64,000 nt of DNA from Ignavibacteria bacterium (GTDB lineage Bacteria > Bacteroidota > Ignavibacteria > Ignavibacteriales > Ignavibacteriaceae): assembly GCA_021286645.1 (NCBI GenBank), contig JAJTBZ010000042.1:1-64000 (forward strand). The letters run 5' to 3'. The notes below the pieces were generated by a model. The model was given only the letters and a program-made list of their open reading frames with translations, was not told the DNA's origin and searched no databases. The stretch's first letter is position 1. Each line of letters opens with the position of its first letter. Of the stretch, positions 46,463-55,814 are shown piece by piece. The position numbers and the translations under genes are program-made.

Positions 46463-49132
46463 ATGAAACGCAGCTATTTCAAAAATTCTTTTCTTCCTTT
46501 CACTCTTTTCCTTTTTTCTCTTATTGGTATGTTCTTGTTTGTAATATTGGAACATGAGCCGCGACAGGGCGCTGAATCTGAAGAGCCATTGGAAGAAACA
46601 ATGGGTGGAAGGGACAACCCTGAAGCCGCGATGGAGTATCGATATGCAATGCTTGCCGGACCTACCGGTGAACTTGATCCAATGGCAAGAATGAAGGCTA
46701 TTTCATTTGCTGAGGCAAATAATCTCGCCCGAACGGAAAAAACAGGAACTGATTTAACCTGGCAGCCGGTTGGACCAGGAAATATAGGCGGTAGAATACG
46801 TTCCATTATCATTAATCCGGATAATACAAACCAATTACTCATAGGAGCCGTGTCAGGAGGAGTATGGAAAAGTACGAATAAAGGCGTTACCTGGTTACCT
46901 AAACTCGATAATGGTCCTTTCCCTTCTATTGGTTCAATGGTAATTGACCCCAATGCGCATAGTACAGTTTATGCAGGTACGGGTGAGGGGTGGCGCAATG
47001 CAGATGCTATTTACGGCGGTGGAATTTACAAGTCAACCGATTTCGGCGAAACCTGGAATATTCTTACTTCCACTACAGGCACCTGGGATTTTAAAAACGT
47101 TCTAAAAATAGTAGTAGATGCGAATAGTAACATATATGCCATAACAAGAGCTTCCAATAAAAAACATGGTGTGGGTTCGTATCTGACCAATGGCGGCCTT
47201 TTCCGTTCGACCAATGGGGGAGATTCCTGGACGAAAATCAATCCTTCAACTTCTACGGATAACTATTACAATCCCAATGATCTGCTTGTCCTTGCACCCG
47301 GCGTGCTGTTATTCACTACGGGACCTGTAACCAATCCCGGAAGTATGTATAAATCAACTGACGACGGCGTCACATGGAAAAAGATAACTACAGGACTGCC
47401 TACAGCTAATTATGATCGTATTGCTATGGCAAAGGATCCATCAAATGCTAATAGACTATTTGCAGTTTTTGGTTCTTCTAATACTGCATCTCCATATTTC
47501 GGTTTGGAAAACATCTATAAATCGACTGATGCCGGTGAAAGCTGGACTGCGGTTACCCGGCCCCCGAACTTAGCCTCAACAAGTAATTTATCGTATTTGA
47601 GTGCTCAGGAATGGTATGATAACGTGATTGCGATAGATCCGTTTAATTCCAACAGGATCGTTGTCGGCGGTGTGGACCTGGTTGCTAGTACTGATGGCGG
47701 AACTACATGGAGCCAGTTGACATATTGGCATCTTTATTACGGCAGCCCGTTTGTTCATGCTGATCATCATGCACTGGTCTTTGATCCGGTTACTTCCGGT
47801 ATTTTATACTCGGGCAATGATGGAGGAATTTATCGTACTACTAATTCAGGAAGTACCTGGACTGCATTAAATAACGGTTTGGCGATCACTCAGTTTTACG
47901 GCGGTGCTGTTTCGAAAACCGGTACGATGTATACGGGGGGAACTCAGGATAATGGGCATTTGAAATATGGGGGAAGCGGCACTACATGGGTAACAGTAAA
48001 TGGAGGAGATGGTGGTTACGCCGCGATAGATCAAAGCAACTCCAATGTTGGATATGGTGAATACGTGTATTTGCAAATGGGAAAAACCACCGATGGCGGC
48101 ACTTCCTTCGAAAGCTGCACTACGGGATTAACCGATGCCGGTTCATCTACATTATGTTTGTTTATATCTCCTTTTGCTATTAATACGGTTAATGCCAATA
48201 TTCTTATCGCGGGTTCAGATAAGATCTGGCTGACTACAGATGCTGCTAAAACCTGGAACCCGATGTGTTCTACGTTGGTGACAGGTAAACTGGTCAGCGC
48301 GGTTGCAATTCAGAGCTCCGGTAGTAATTATCTTGCATTTGCCGGAATAACCGGCGGGCAGATATTTAAATGTTCAGGGTTGAACCCAACCCTAGGGCAG
48401 GCAAATGTATGGGTAAATATTTCTCCCGCGAATAATAATGGGGCTTATGTCCGGCGTGTAGTTATTGACCCTGCCGATACAAATATTATTTATGCCTGCT
48501 ACGGTGGGTATAATAACTCAGCAATTCAGAAACACGTATGGCGTTCAACCAATCAGGGCAGCTCATGGGCTGATATATCAGGAAACTTGCCAGACGTCCC
48601 CGTCCATTCACTAATTGTTAACCCGACAAACAGACAGAATCTTTTTGTAAGTACTGAGACAGGTATTTTCCAAACAACCGATTTAGGTACTACCTGGGTT
48701 TTGGCTACGACCGGTATGCCTAAATATGCTCCTGTTGACGAAATTGTATTGCAATCGGGTACTAATAAATTATTTGCATTTACTCACGGTCGAAGTGTGT
48801 TTCAGGCAGATATGCCCGTGAGTGTTAAACAAGGAACCGGAACCACGGCAAAAGACTACCGCTTAATGCAAAACTACCCGAATCCGTTTAATCCTTCAAC
48901 AACCATTAGTTATTTCCTCGCATCGGCAGGCAATACCAGCCTGATACTATATGATATCCGTGGTAAGCAGGTAGCAAGCCTCGTAAATTGTTTTCAACAG
49001 GCAGGCAGTCATGAAGTCAGATTCGATTTCCGTAATGTTGCTGCAGGAAAAGGATTCCCAAGCGGTGTATATATTTATGAATTAAAATCAGGGAATTACC
49101 GCGAATCGAAAAAAATGAATTTGATTAAGTAA
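46463..49132 (+). CDS. Secreted BNR/sialidase-like beta-propeller protein with T9SS sorting domain
   Basis: This 889-residue protein has an N-terminal membrane or signal segment (FLPFTLFLFSLIGMFLFVI). Many propeller blades of BNR/VPS10 type follow (VWKSTNKGVTW, IYKSTDFGETW, MYKSTDDGVTW, VASTDGGTTWSQL, VWRSTNQGSSW). The C-terminal type IX sorting domain begins with YRLMQNYPNPFNPSTTI and ends ESKKMNLIK. Such proteins are exported by type IX secretion and anchored or released at the surface; the cargo role could be adhesion or glycan binding. No catalytic Asp box set is claimed. ATG 46463 has GGAG 9 bases upstream. Confidence 0.88.
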   Translation: MKRSYFKNSFLPFTLFLFSLIGMFLFVILEHEPRQGAESEEPLEETMGGRDNPEAAMEYRYAMLAGPTGELDPMARMKAISFAEANNLARTEKTGTDLTWQPVGPGNIGGRIRSIIINPDNTNQLLIGAVSGGVWKSTNKGVTWLPKLDNGPFPSIGSMVIDPNAHSTVYAGTGEGWRNADAIYGGGIYKSTDFGETWNILTSTTGTWDFKNVLKIVVDANSNIYAITRASNKKHGVGSYLTNGGLFRSTNGGDSWTKINPSTSTDNYYNPNDLLVLAPGVLLFTTGPVTNPGSMYKSTDDGVTWKKITTGLPTANYDRIAMAKDPSNANRLFAVFGSSNTASPYFGLENIYKSTDAGESWTAVTRPPNLASTSNLSYLSAQEWYDNVIAIDPFNSNRIVVGGVDLVASTDGGTTWSQLTYWHLYYGSPFVHADHHALVFDPVTSGILYSGNDGGIYRTTNSGSTWTALNNGLAITQFYGGAVSKTGTMYTGGTQDNGHLKYGGSGTTWVTVNGGDGGYAAIDQSNSNVGYGEYVYLQMGKTTDGGTSFESCTTGLTDAGSSTLCLFISPFAINTVNANILIAGSDKIWLTTDAAKTWNPMCSTLVTGKLVSAVAIQSSGSNYLAFAGITGGQIFKCSGLNPTLGQANVWVNISPANNNGAYVRRVVIDPADTNIIYACYGGYNNSAIQKHVWRSTNQGSSWADISGNLPDVPVHSLIVNPTNRQNLFVSTETGIFQTTDLGTTWVLATTGMPKYAPVDEIVLQSGTNKLFAFTHGRSVFQADMPVSVKQGTGTTAKDYRLMQNYPNPFNPSTTISYFLASAGNTSLILYDIRGKQVASLVNCFQQAGSHEVRFDFRNVAAGKGFPSGVYIYELKSGNYRESKKMNLIK

Positions 49133-49141
49133 ATCGGGCAG

Positions 49142-49178
49142 GCGGCGGATATGTAAATTTATCCGCCGCTATTTTTTT
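49142..49178 (+). terminator. Terminator after the T9SS propeller gene
   Basis: A 10-bp perfect stem (49142-49151 with 49160-49169, arm GCGGCGGATA) is followed by a T run at 49172-49178. It lies ten bases after the stop at 49132 and before the convergent gene's stop at 49191. Confidence 0.93.
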
Positions 49179-49190
49179 AAGCCACTGTAG

Positions 49191-52127
49191 TTAATAATTA
49201 TCCGGCCTTCTGCTACTGATGTAATTATATGAATTATTATCCACAATTATCATATCGAGAAAATCTACGCTCCCATCACCATTAACATCTGTCGAAAGGT
49301 ATCCGGCAGCATAGTTATATGAATCATTATCAAGAATGCACATGTCGGTAAAATCTATTGATCCATCCTGGTTTACATCGCCACTGTAAATGCAATATAC
49401 AGTATTGTGAATTATTAGATTGCTCCCATAAGCTTTTGATACGGAACTCGAAAAGTCATAACTCTGGTACCCGTCTTTCAAATATGAATTTCCTGAAATC
49501 TTACTCCATGTTTCAAGAATATTTCTTCCGCGAATTACCAGGTAATATGTACCCGAGGGTGCGATTCCAAAGATTCCCATTGCGGTAAAAGTAGCAGAGT
49601 CTAATACAGCGGTACATGAATCTACCAGAGAATAAGGCGCTGTTGTATTGGCAAGATACAACTTGAATGTATCCCGTATTGATAACGTCTTTGTCCCAAT
49701 ATCGTAATAACCTTCAGGTATAAATTTTACAAGGTAATTGCCACCATTGGAAAGGTATTTAAGGCTTTTCCCGATGATCATTTGGAAAGCGGAATCATTT
49801 GCAGTCGTTTCCAGAGGGAAACCCAGGTAGATTAGCCTACCCGTTTTCGCTGAAGTACCAAATTTTCCGGTATATGCAATTCCGGCACCTTTGGAATTGT
49901 CGTACTTAAGGCATGCTACAGCCCCTCCGGAAGCATTTATCTCATCAGGTGTAGGTACTGCATAGGTTTGCCCAAAATTCAGCGTACACCCGTCAAATAT
50001 TCCACCTGTTACCCCTGAGGCAGTAAGTGAGGCCGCATCATCATTCATGTAAACTGCCTTCAAATAGTTCGTGTAAAACTGTTTATCCGAAGTGCTTCCT
50101 TTTTCATATAAATCATAACCTATCTCGCTGCCAGAAACAAATAATGAACCGCCATTTTCCAGATATTGCTTAACCAAAACCTGTTCCTTATCCGAGAATG
50201 TGGCATTTGCAGTACTTTCATCACCTAAAAGCCATATCACCGCGTCATATTGTAAAAGATTAATACCCGTGAGTAACTCCGAATTTCGAACGGAATCAAA
50301 TCGCTTCTTCCATGCTTTAAGGGCTTTCATATACATAACCGGGCCTTCATTGCTAGGTCCTCTCCAGTTACCCGTTAATCGGGTAAATCCATCAACAAGC
50401 AGGATTTTTTTTGGAGATGAATATTGCGAATAACTCAAAACGTTTGACCAAAAACTTTCTGAATAAGTTGGCGCGTCGTTTTTTACCGAACTTATTCTGT
50501 AGGCTGCAGCACTATCGGTAAGCGGGATATCGATAGTTAAATTCTTTAATGTAGTTTCGTTCTTCAACAATGCCCAGTTAGTTCCGTCAGTTGATTTATA
50601 CAAACGAAAACCTTTAAGACCGGAAGTATCACATGTCCAATTTAATCGTATGATATTGCCGGGTTGAATGAGTACTCGCTGCATAACAGGAATTACTCCG
50701 TTATAGCCGGTTGACATGTTCTTAAAAACATACGGTGCATATATTGTTAAATCGGAAAGGGCATAGGTCCAATATGAAACGCCCCAATCTCTGCCGGAAG
50801 ATTCTACTACCTTCACCGCCCCCGTGCTTGTTCGTTCAACAAACATTCTCACATGACCGTCACGCAATACCGCGTCTGCAGGGCGCAATGAATCCCATGA
50901 AGCCAACAGTTTACATGTATCGGGTAAATCAGCGGTAACTATATGAGAACTTAGGCCCCAACATTTACTCAGGAAACCTGAACAATCAACTCCCACGGCA
51001 TAACTTGAAGAAGAATTGCAATCGATATCACCGGCGTATTTACTGGAACTGAGGCCCGCATCAAATGTTGATAATGTCATAAACCCTCCCCATTTATAGG
51101 GGATTTCGGCATTGGCGCCTACAACTAACCGAGGCGGAGTCTGTATAGTATCCCCATCAGCAGCTCGTACTTTTGAAGGGGCCAGATTCGATGCTGTACA
51201 TGTGTATCGGTGATTTACATATGTTTCCCCGGTTCGAAGAGCGGTAGCCCGATCGGCTACGGCAGAAATGCCTTTATCATAAGCTGAACGTTTTTCGGGC
51301 TGTACTGGTAAAAAATTATAATGAAATGGTTTTTCAAATTCTTCAGGTAATTTTTCAATGGACCCGGATTTGATTTTTGCAGTTTCCCATTTAATTATCT
51401 TCGTAGATTCGTTGTCACTAAGGAATTGGTAAATATTTCCTTCTGCATCAACTTCAAATTCTTTAATTATGGCAATATATTTTTGGAGTGGAACGGCAAT
51501 TTTCTTTTTGATTTGGCCCTCAGGTGAGAATATGATAATACTTCTCGAAACTTCCATCGGCACTTGACGTGTTATCTCCTCAATAATCAGGTAAATATTA
51601 TTTTCTGAATCATTCCCGATAAAATCGGCATAACCTAAATTACCCTTGAAAGATACAGTATAAGACAGGGCAGTATTAAAAGAAGAAGTATTGACCGTCA
51701 ACAGGGACGAGTTTTCTCTTCGCACTGATAGGATCGTGCCATTTCGGAATTGGTATTTACCATCCTCCAACCATTCAACAGGTTCTCTATTCTTTGCAGA
51801 ATACCGTGAGGGTTGTACCAAATTCTGATTGCGGGTATAGGTATATGAATCGCGTTGTGAGGGGTTATTATCGCTCATATTTTTATTCTCAATGAGTGAA
51901 AAATTCCCATCACGATAAGAATAAATTTCTTTTTTATCGTGCATCAGTAGCTGCAGGGAAGAATCTGTTACACTAAATCCCGCGATACCGTAAACACCGC
52001 TATTATCAGAGCGCAATCTGATAGGGAGCCGTGAATGCGGCAGTTTATATACAATTGTATAAGGTACTTGTCCGGAAAGTAGCATTGTATAGCCGAATAA
52101 AATAATAAAGAGGAATTTTTTTTTCAT
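49191..52127 (-). CDS. Large secreted protein: NlpC/P60-like domain, FnIII-like domain, amidotransferase-like domain, dockerin repeats
   Basis: The 978-residue protein has a signal peptide (FLFIILFGYTMLLSGQ) and a beta-rich N-terminal region. An NlpC/P60-like papain-fold domain follows at about 325-465, with VGVDCSGFLSKCWG giving a putative nucleophile Cys and DGHVRMFV a putative His. A fibronectin-like segment comes next (about 490-575), then a glutamine-amidotransferase-like fold (LLVDGFTRLTGNW, VKQYLENGGSLFVSGSEIGYDL). Two dockerin-type calcium loops close it (DVNQDGSIDFTD and DVNGDGSVDFLD). It is probably a cell-wall or surface hydrolase attached through dockerin. The cohesin partner is not in the window. 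It converges on the T9SS propeller gene. Confidence 0.82.
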   Translation of the reverse strand: MKKKFLFIILFGYTMLLSGQVPYTIVYKLPHSRLPIRLRSDNSGVYGIAGFSVTDSSLQLLMHDKKEIYSYRDGNFSLIENKNMSDNNPSQRDSYTYTRNQNLVQPSRYSAKNREPVEWLEDGKYQFRNGTILSVRRENSSLLTVNTSSFNTALSYTVSFKGNLGYADFIGNDSENNIYLIIEEITRQVPMEVSRSIIIFSPEGQIKKKIAVPLQKYIAIIKEFEVDAEGNIYQFLSDNESTKIIKWETAKIKSGSIEKLPEEFEKPFHYNFLPVQPEKRSAYDKGISAVADRATALRTGETYVNHRYTCTASNLAPSKVRAADGDTIQTPPRLVVGANAEIPYKWGGFMTLSTFDAGLSSSKYAGDIDCNSSSSYAVGVDCSGFLSKCWGLSSHIVTADLPDTCKLLASWDSLRPADAVLRDGHVRMFVERTSTGAVKVVESSGRDWGVSYWTYALSDLTIYAPYVFKNMSTGYNGVIPVMQRVLIQPGNIIRLNWTCDTSGLKGFRLYKSTDGTNWALLKNETTLKNLTIDIPLTDSAAAYRISSVKNDAPTYSESFWSNVLSYSQYSSPKKILLVDGFTRLTGNWRGPSNEGPVMYMKALKAWKKRFDSVRNSELLTGINLLQYDAVIWLLGDESTANATFSDKEQVLVKQYLENGGSLFVSGSEIGYDLYEKGSTSDKQFYTNYLKAVYMNDDAASLTASGVTGGIFDGCTLNFGQTYAVPTPDEINASGGAVACLKYDNSKGAGIAYTGKFGTSAKTGRLIYLGFPLETTANDSAFQMIIGKSLKYLSNGGNYLVKFIPEGYYDIGTKTLSIRDTFKLYLANTTAPYSLVDSCTAVLDSATFTAMGIFGIAPSGTYYLVIRGRNILETWSKISGNSYLKDGYQSYDFSSSVSKAYGSNLIIHNTVYCIYSGDVNQDGSIDFTDMCILDNDSYNYAAGYLSTDVNGDGSVDFLDMIIVDNNSYNYISSRRPDNY

Positions 52128-52275
52128 GAAAGACTCTCAGCCTGAAACGAAAATAAGTGAATCGACAGATCAATTAGCAATATTTCTTTGCAAAAATCAC
52201 GCCGTAGTCATAAATGAAAGAAAAACATCTAAATGAGGATGTAGTTATTTACCAAAAAAGGAAGTTATTGTCAGA

Positions 52276-54168
52276 TTACGATTTCTTTAGGGAGACAAAA
52301 AATGTACTGCCCTTGCCGTGCTCGCTCTCAAGCCAAATTTTTCCGCGCATTCTTTCAACAAACCGTTTCGTAATGCTTAGCCCGAGCCCGCTGCCTTCAA
52401 ATCTTCTTCCCAACCCTTCACTGACTTGTCTAAATTCTTCAAACACTACGGAAAAATCTTCTTTCTTAATACCGATACCGGTATCCGCGACCGAGATCAG
52501 AATTTCTTCATCACCATGCTCGGAAAGTGTTATTGATACACTCCCTTTCTGTGTATATTTAACCGCGTTATCCAGTAGCTGCCCTAATACTTGTTTAAGC
52601 ATTCTATACTCGCCGGAAATAAGAGTTGAAAGCGGGAGGTTATTATTGTAATGAAATGCAATATTTTTTTTATTTGCAGCTTCCTGGTACAACGGAACAA
52701 TAAGTTCACATAATTCCTGTATCGAAAATGAAGTTAACTCAAAATCTTCATTCTCCGATTCCAGGGTGGTGAGATCTAATATCAGATTGATTGTTTCGGT
52801 TAATCTATTCGCGCTGGTATTAATAATATTCGCGAGTTCTTTAATTTCTTTTGTTTCTACCATCTCGCGGACAATTTCAGAATACCCCAGAATGCTAATC
52901 AAAGGTGTGCGCAGTTCATGACTAATATTGGCAAGGAAGTTACTCTTCAATCGATTCATGGATTCCGATTCATCCTTCGCGCGTTTGAGCTCCTGATGAA
53001 TTGCCTTGCGCTCACTGATATCAGTGAGGATACCAACCGAACCAATCAATTCTCCTTCTGCATTATACCAGGGGAAAGAGTGATCTTCAATCCACTTCAA
53101 CTCTGAATGCTTGGTTTGTATCAGGTACTCTGCCCGGTAATCTCCCTTAGTGCCGTATACTTTTTTTGCATTGAAATTATCATCTGTTGATTCCTGATGC
53201 TCGGGCACTTCAACTTGCAGGATAATGGAAGAAAGATGAATTTGATTAATTTCACTTTCTGTATAGCCCGTTAGCTTTACAATGGCAGGGTTCAGATATT
53301 CAAATCGGGTACTCAGATGGCTGTATTTATATAAAACATCACCGGTGGCTTCCACCATAAACCGGAGTTGTTCTTCATTTTCTATCATCTGTTCGTAAAC
53401 AATCTTCCTGGTGGTAATGTCTTCCTTCAGGGCGATGTAATTAATGATTTTGCCTTCTTCGTTCCGGATAACCGATATGGAAGCCATTTCCCAAAACAAC
53501 TCCCCATTTTTTCGCTTATTATGAAGCTCACCGCGCCATGTCTTACCCGCGGTAATTACTTTCCATAGATGCTGGTATTTTTCCGGACTCATCTCACCCG
53601 ATTTTAAAATACGAGGGTTTTGTCCCAACACTTCTACCATAGTATAACCGGTTGCTCTCTCGAATTGAGGGTTTACATACTCGATATTACCAAGGGTATC
53701 CGTAATAACTATCGAAAGAGGAATTTGTTCAAGAATTCTTTTCAGCCTGAAATTTTCAAAACTTGAATTTAACTGTTCTGTGATATCTTCAAAATGGAGA
53801 AATGTAACATTGATATGCTGCCGATGAGAAAATGTTGCCATTTTTGTCTGCAGTGCGTGAGTTGTTCCGCCCGTATTTACAAAATTGTAGCTCCGTATTT
53901 CATTACTGTTGCCGCAGCTGGTTATAAATAATTCTACATCCGATTCAGCCAGATAGCCTGTTATTGAATGATAGAGCAGATTTTCACGTGTTTCACCGAT
54001 GATTTCCAGAAATGCATCGGTGCACTGAATGACTTCAAAAGTACTGTTAATTAGTGCTGCAGGCGTGTTAAAACTATTCGCCATAGTGAAGTAAAAATTA
54101 ACAGATAACTCAAATTCATCTTCACTCAGTGAATCAAGATTATTTAAAAATTCATTTGATAGATGCAT
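52276..54168 (-). CDS. Multi-PAS sensor histidine kinase
   Basis: This 630-residue soluble kinase has PAS domains at about 25-115, 145-265 (VITDTLGNIEYVNPQFERATGYTMVEVLGQNPRIL) and 270-390. A HisKA helix carries the phospho-acceptor His (NISHELRTPLISILGYSEI), and an HATPase_c domain follows (LLDNAVKYTQKG, VADTGIGIKKEDF, FEGSGLGLSITKRFVERM). No transmembrane segment is seen, so it senses a cytoplasmic signal, perhaps redox or a small ligand. No response regulator is nearby, so the partner is elsewhere. Confidence 0.95.
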   Translation of the reverse strand: MHLSNEFLNNLDSLSEDEFELSVNFYFTMANSFNTPAALINSTFEVIQCTDAFLEIIGETRENLLYHSITGYLAESDVELFITSCGNSNEIRSYNFVNTGGTTHALQTKMATFSHRQHINVTFLHFEDITEQLNSSFENFRLKRILEQIPLSIVITDTLGNIEYVNPQFERATGYTMVEVLGQNPRILKSGEMSPEKYQHLWKVITAGKTWRGELHNKRKNGELFWEMASISVIRNEEGKIINYIALKEDITTRKIVYEQMIENEEQLRFMVEATGDVLYKYSHLSTRFEYLNPAIVKLTGYTESEINQIHLSSIILQVEVPEHQESTDDNFNAKKVYGTKGDYRAEYLIQTKHSELKWIEDHSFPWYNAEGELIGSVGILTDISERKAIHQELKRAKDESESMNRLKSNFLANISHELRTPLISILGYSEIVREMVETKEIKELANIINTSANRLTETINLILDLTTLESENEDFELTSFSIQELCELIVPLYQEAANKKNIAFHYNNNLPLSTLISGEYRMLKQVLGQLLDNAVKYTQKGSVSITLSEHGDEEILISVADTGIGIKKEDFSVVFEEFRQVSEGLGRRFEGSGLGLSITKRFVERMRGKIWLESEHGKGSTFFVSLKKS

Positions 54169-54245
54169 TGTAATATTTCTGAATAATGAGAAACACAGTG
54201 ATTATAATAATTTATTTCCGGCATTAATGCAACTGGCTTAATTGA

Positions 54246-54917
54246 TTATACTTTTAATATCTCAACGTATTTTTTAATATAATCGTCAATATGCTTGGTT
54301 CGATACTGCATAATAAATCGCGGGTGTTCCAATGGAATAATCTCCTTGAAAAAATGGAAACGTGAATTCAAATTTGTCAGGCATGCATAGTTTTTCCCGG
54401 TACCCAGGCAAAAGGCACGCGATTGGATACATCCCATAGCTCTATGCTCATGCAGCCATTTAATGATATATGGTTCAAGGAATGTAAGTAACTGCTTATC
54501 GTCATAATAATTATAGTTCTTATTATTCTTGATATACCCAATAGGAGAAACAGCACTGATAAAATAATGTTGATAGAAATTACCGGGCCCTCCCAGGTTA
54601 GCGATTACTTTATAAATATATCGGGCTGAGAGCTCTTCCTTTTTGGGTAAGTTATTTGGAATTTCACAAAAAGTAACGAGTTTGTCAGGATCGGTGAATG
54701 GTATCCCGGTAACTCCACCACCGAATCTGCCGGGATTGATTCCCAAAATACAATACCGCTCATTTGTATCGTTGAAAAATTTTGTGTAAAACTGCACTAT
54801 CAGGTTCCAGGCTGCAGAATCCTCAAATGGTAACATTGCCTCTACATTTCCCGGAAGAGGAGAACTGATTCTAAGTGTTTTATAGAATTGGAGCACTTTT
54901 TCAGCGAATGTTTCCAT
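54246..54917 (-). CDS. SMUG2-type uracil-DNA glycosylase
   Basis: The 223-residue protein matches SMUG2, a uracil-DNA glycosylase superfamily branch known from Pedobacter. Motif 1 is GINPGRFGGGVTGIPFTDP and motif 2 is EHPRFIMQYR, both intact. The function would be removing uracil or related damaged bases from DNA, a base-excision step. The correct start is ATG 54917, which overlaps the SDR stop as TGATG; an upstream frame start at 55058 would overlap that gene by 142 bp. The coupling suggests joint expression with the SDR, though the functional link is unclear. Confidence 0.9.
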   Translation of the reverse strand: METFAEKVLQFYKTLRISSPLPGNVEAMLPFEDSAAWNLIVQFYTKFFNDTNERYCILGINPGRFGGGVTGIPFTDPDKLVTFCEIPNNLPKKEELSARYIYKVIANLGGPGNFYQHYFISAVSPIGYIKNNKNYNYYDDKQLLTFLEPYIIKWLHEHRAMGCIQSRAFCLGTGKNYACLTNLNSRFHFFKEIIPLEHPRFIMQYRTKHIDDYIKKYVEILKV

Positions 54918-55702
54918 CAATGGTTTCGCTTTCTTTGGAACCGGGAAATCACCATCAATGACAGCCTTCGGGGGAATAGTTTTACCAGAAAAACTAACAA
55001 TGCATTGCGTTTCCCGATTATCCTGACAATGTTTTTGGAGTGAACTACCTTCAAACAAATATTTGCTACCTGTTCAGCGCTACTTATGCCGGTAATTGAT
55101 GTAGATTGTTCGTGTACAAAACCAGCCTGAGTTTGAAAATTCGTTTTTACCGGTCCCGGGCAAACTGCAGTAACAGTAATTCCAAATTCCTTAAGTTCGG
55201 CATTCAGAGCCTGAGAATAACTGAGTACATATGCTTTTGATGCGTAATAAGTTGCCATATACGGGCCGGGAATAAAGGAAGCTGTAGATGCAATATTAAT
55301 AATATGTCCCCGGTTAAATTTTTTCATCTTGGGAATTAGAGAATGTGTTAGCCGGGTAAGCGCTGTGATATTTAAGGCAATCACGCTTTCATGACTATGC
55401 CACGGTATAAGTGAGAATTCACCATACCTCCCAATTCCGGCATTGTTGATGAAGATAAGAATCTGCTCTTCAAAATTTCTCAGGTAAGTACACACTGCGT
55501 CAAGTTGCTGGAGATCGGTCAGATCGGCTGCGTAAATAAACACTTTATTGCCATATTCCTGTTGAATCTGTTGTGAAATTTTGTATAGTTTTTCGGCAGA
55601 GCGAGCAATTAAAATAAGGTTGTAACCTGCCTTGGCAAAGGATTGCGCGAGCGCCTTTCCGATTCCGGCTGATGCTCCGGTAATACAGCAATACGTAGTC
55701 AT
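54917..55702 (-). CDS. Short-chain dehydrogenase/reductase
   Basis: This 261-residue classical SDR has TGASAGIGKALA (about 8-19), the NNAG motif (FINNAGIGRYGEFS, about 87), Ser in NIASTASFIP and the active-site YYASKAYVLSY (Tyr-x3-Lys). It is most similar to the DltE/YqjQ-like subgroup of cytoplasmic SDRs. The substrate is unknown; NADP(H) is likely. It is translationally coupled to the SMUG2 gene. Confidence 0.93.
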   Translation of the reverse strand: MTTYCCITGASAGIGKALAQSFAKAGYNLILIARSAEKLYKISQQIQQEYGNKVFIYAADLTDLQQLDAVCTYLRNFEEQILIFINNAGIGRYGEFSLIPWHSHESVIALNITALTRLTHSLIPKMKKFNRGHIINIASTASFIPGPYMATYYASKAYVLSYSQALNAELKEFGITVTAVCPGPVKTNFQTQAGFVHEQSTSITGISSAEQVANICLKVVHSKNIVRIIGKRNALLVFLVKLFPRRLSLMVISRFQRKRNH

Positions 55703-55814
55703 CTGAAAATTAGCCTGAAATGTTTAACTAAATTTACAAATAAGTTTATAAATGGGCAAAAATAACTCAGTGAATTAGCGAAATGGGTAAAAATAACTCA
55801 AATAATGAATAAAA

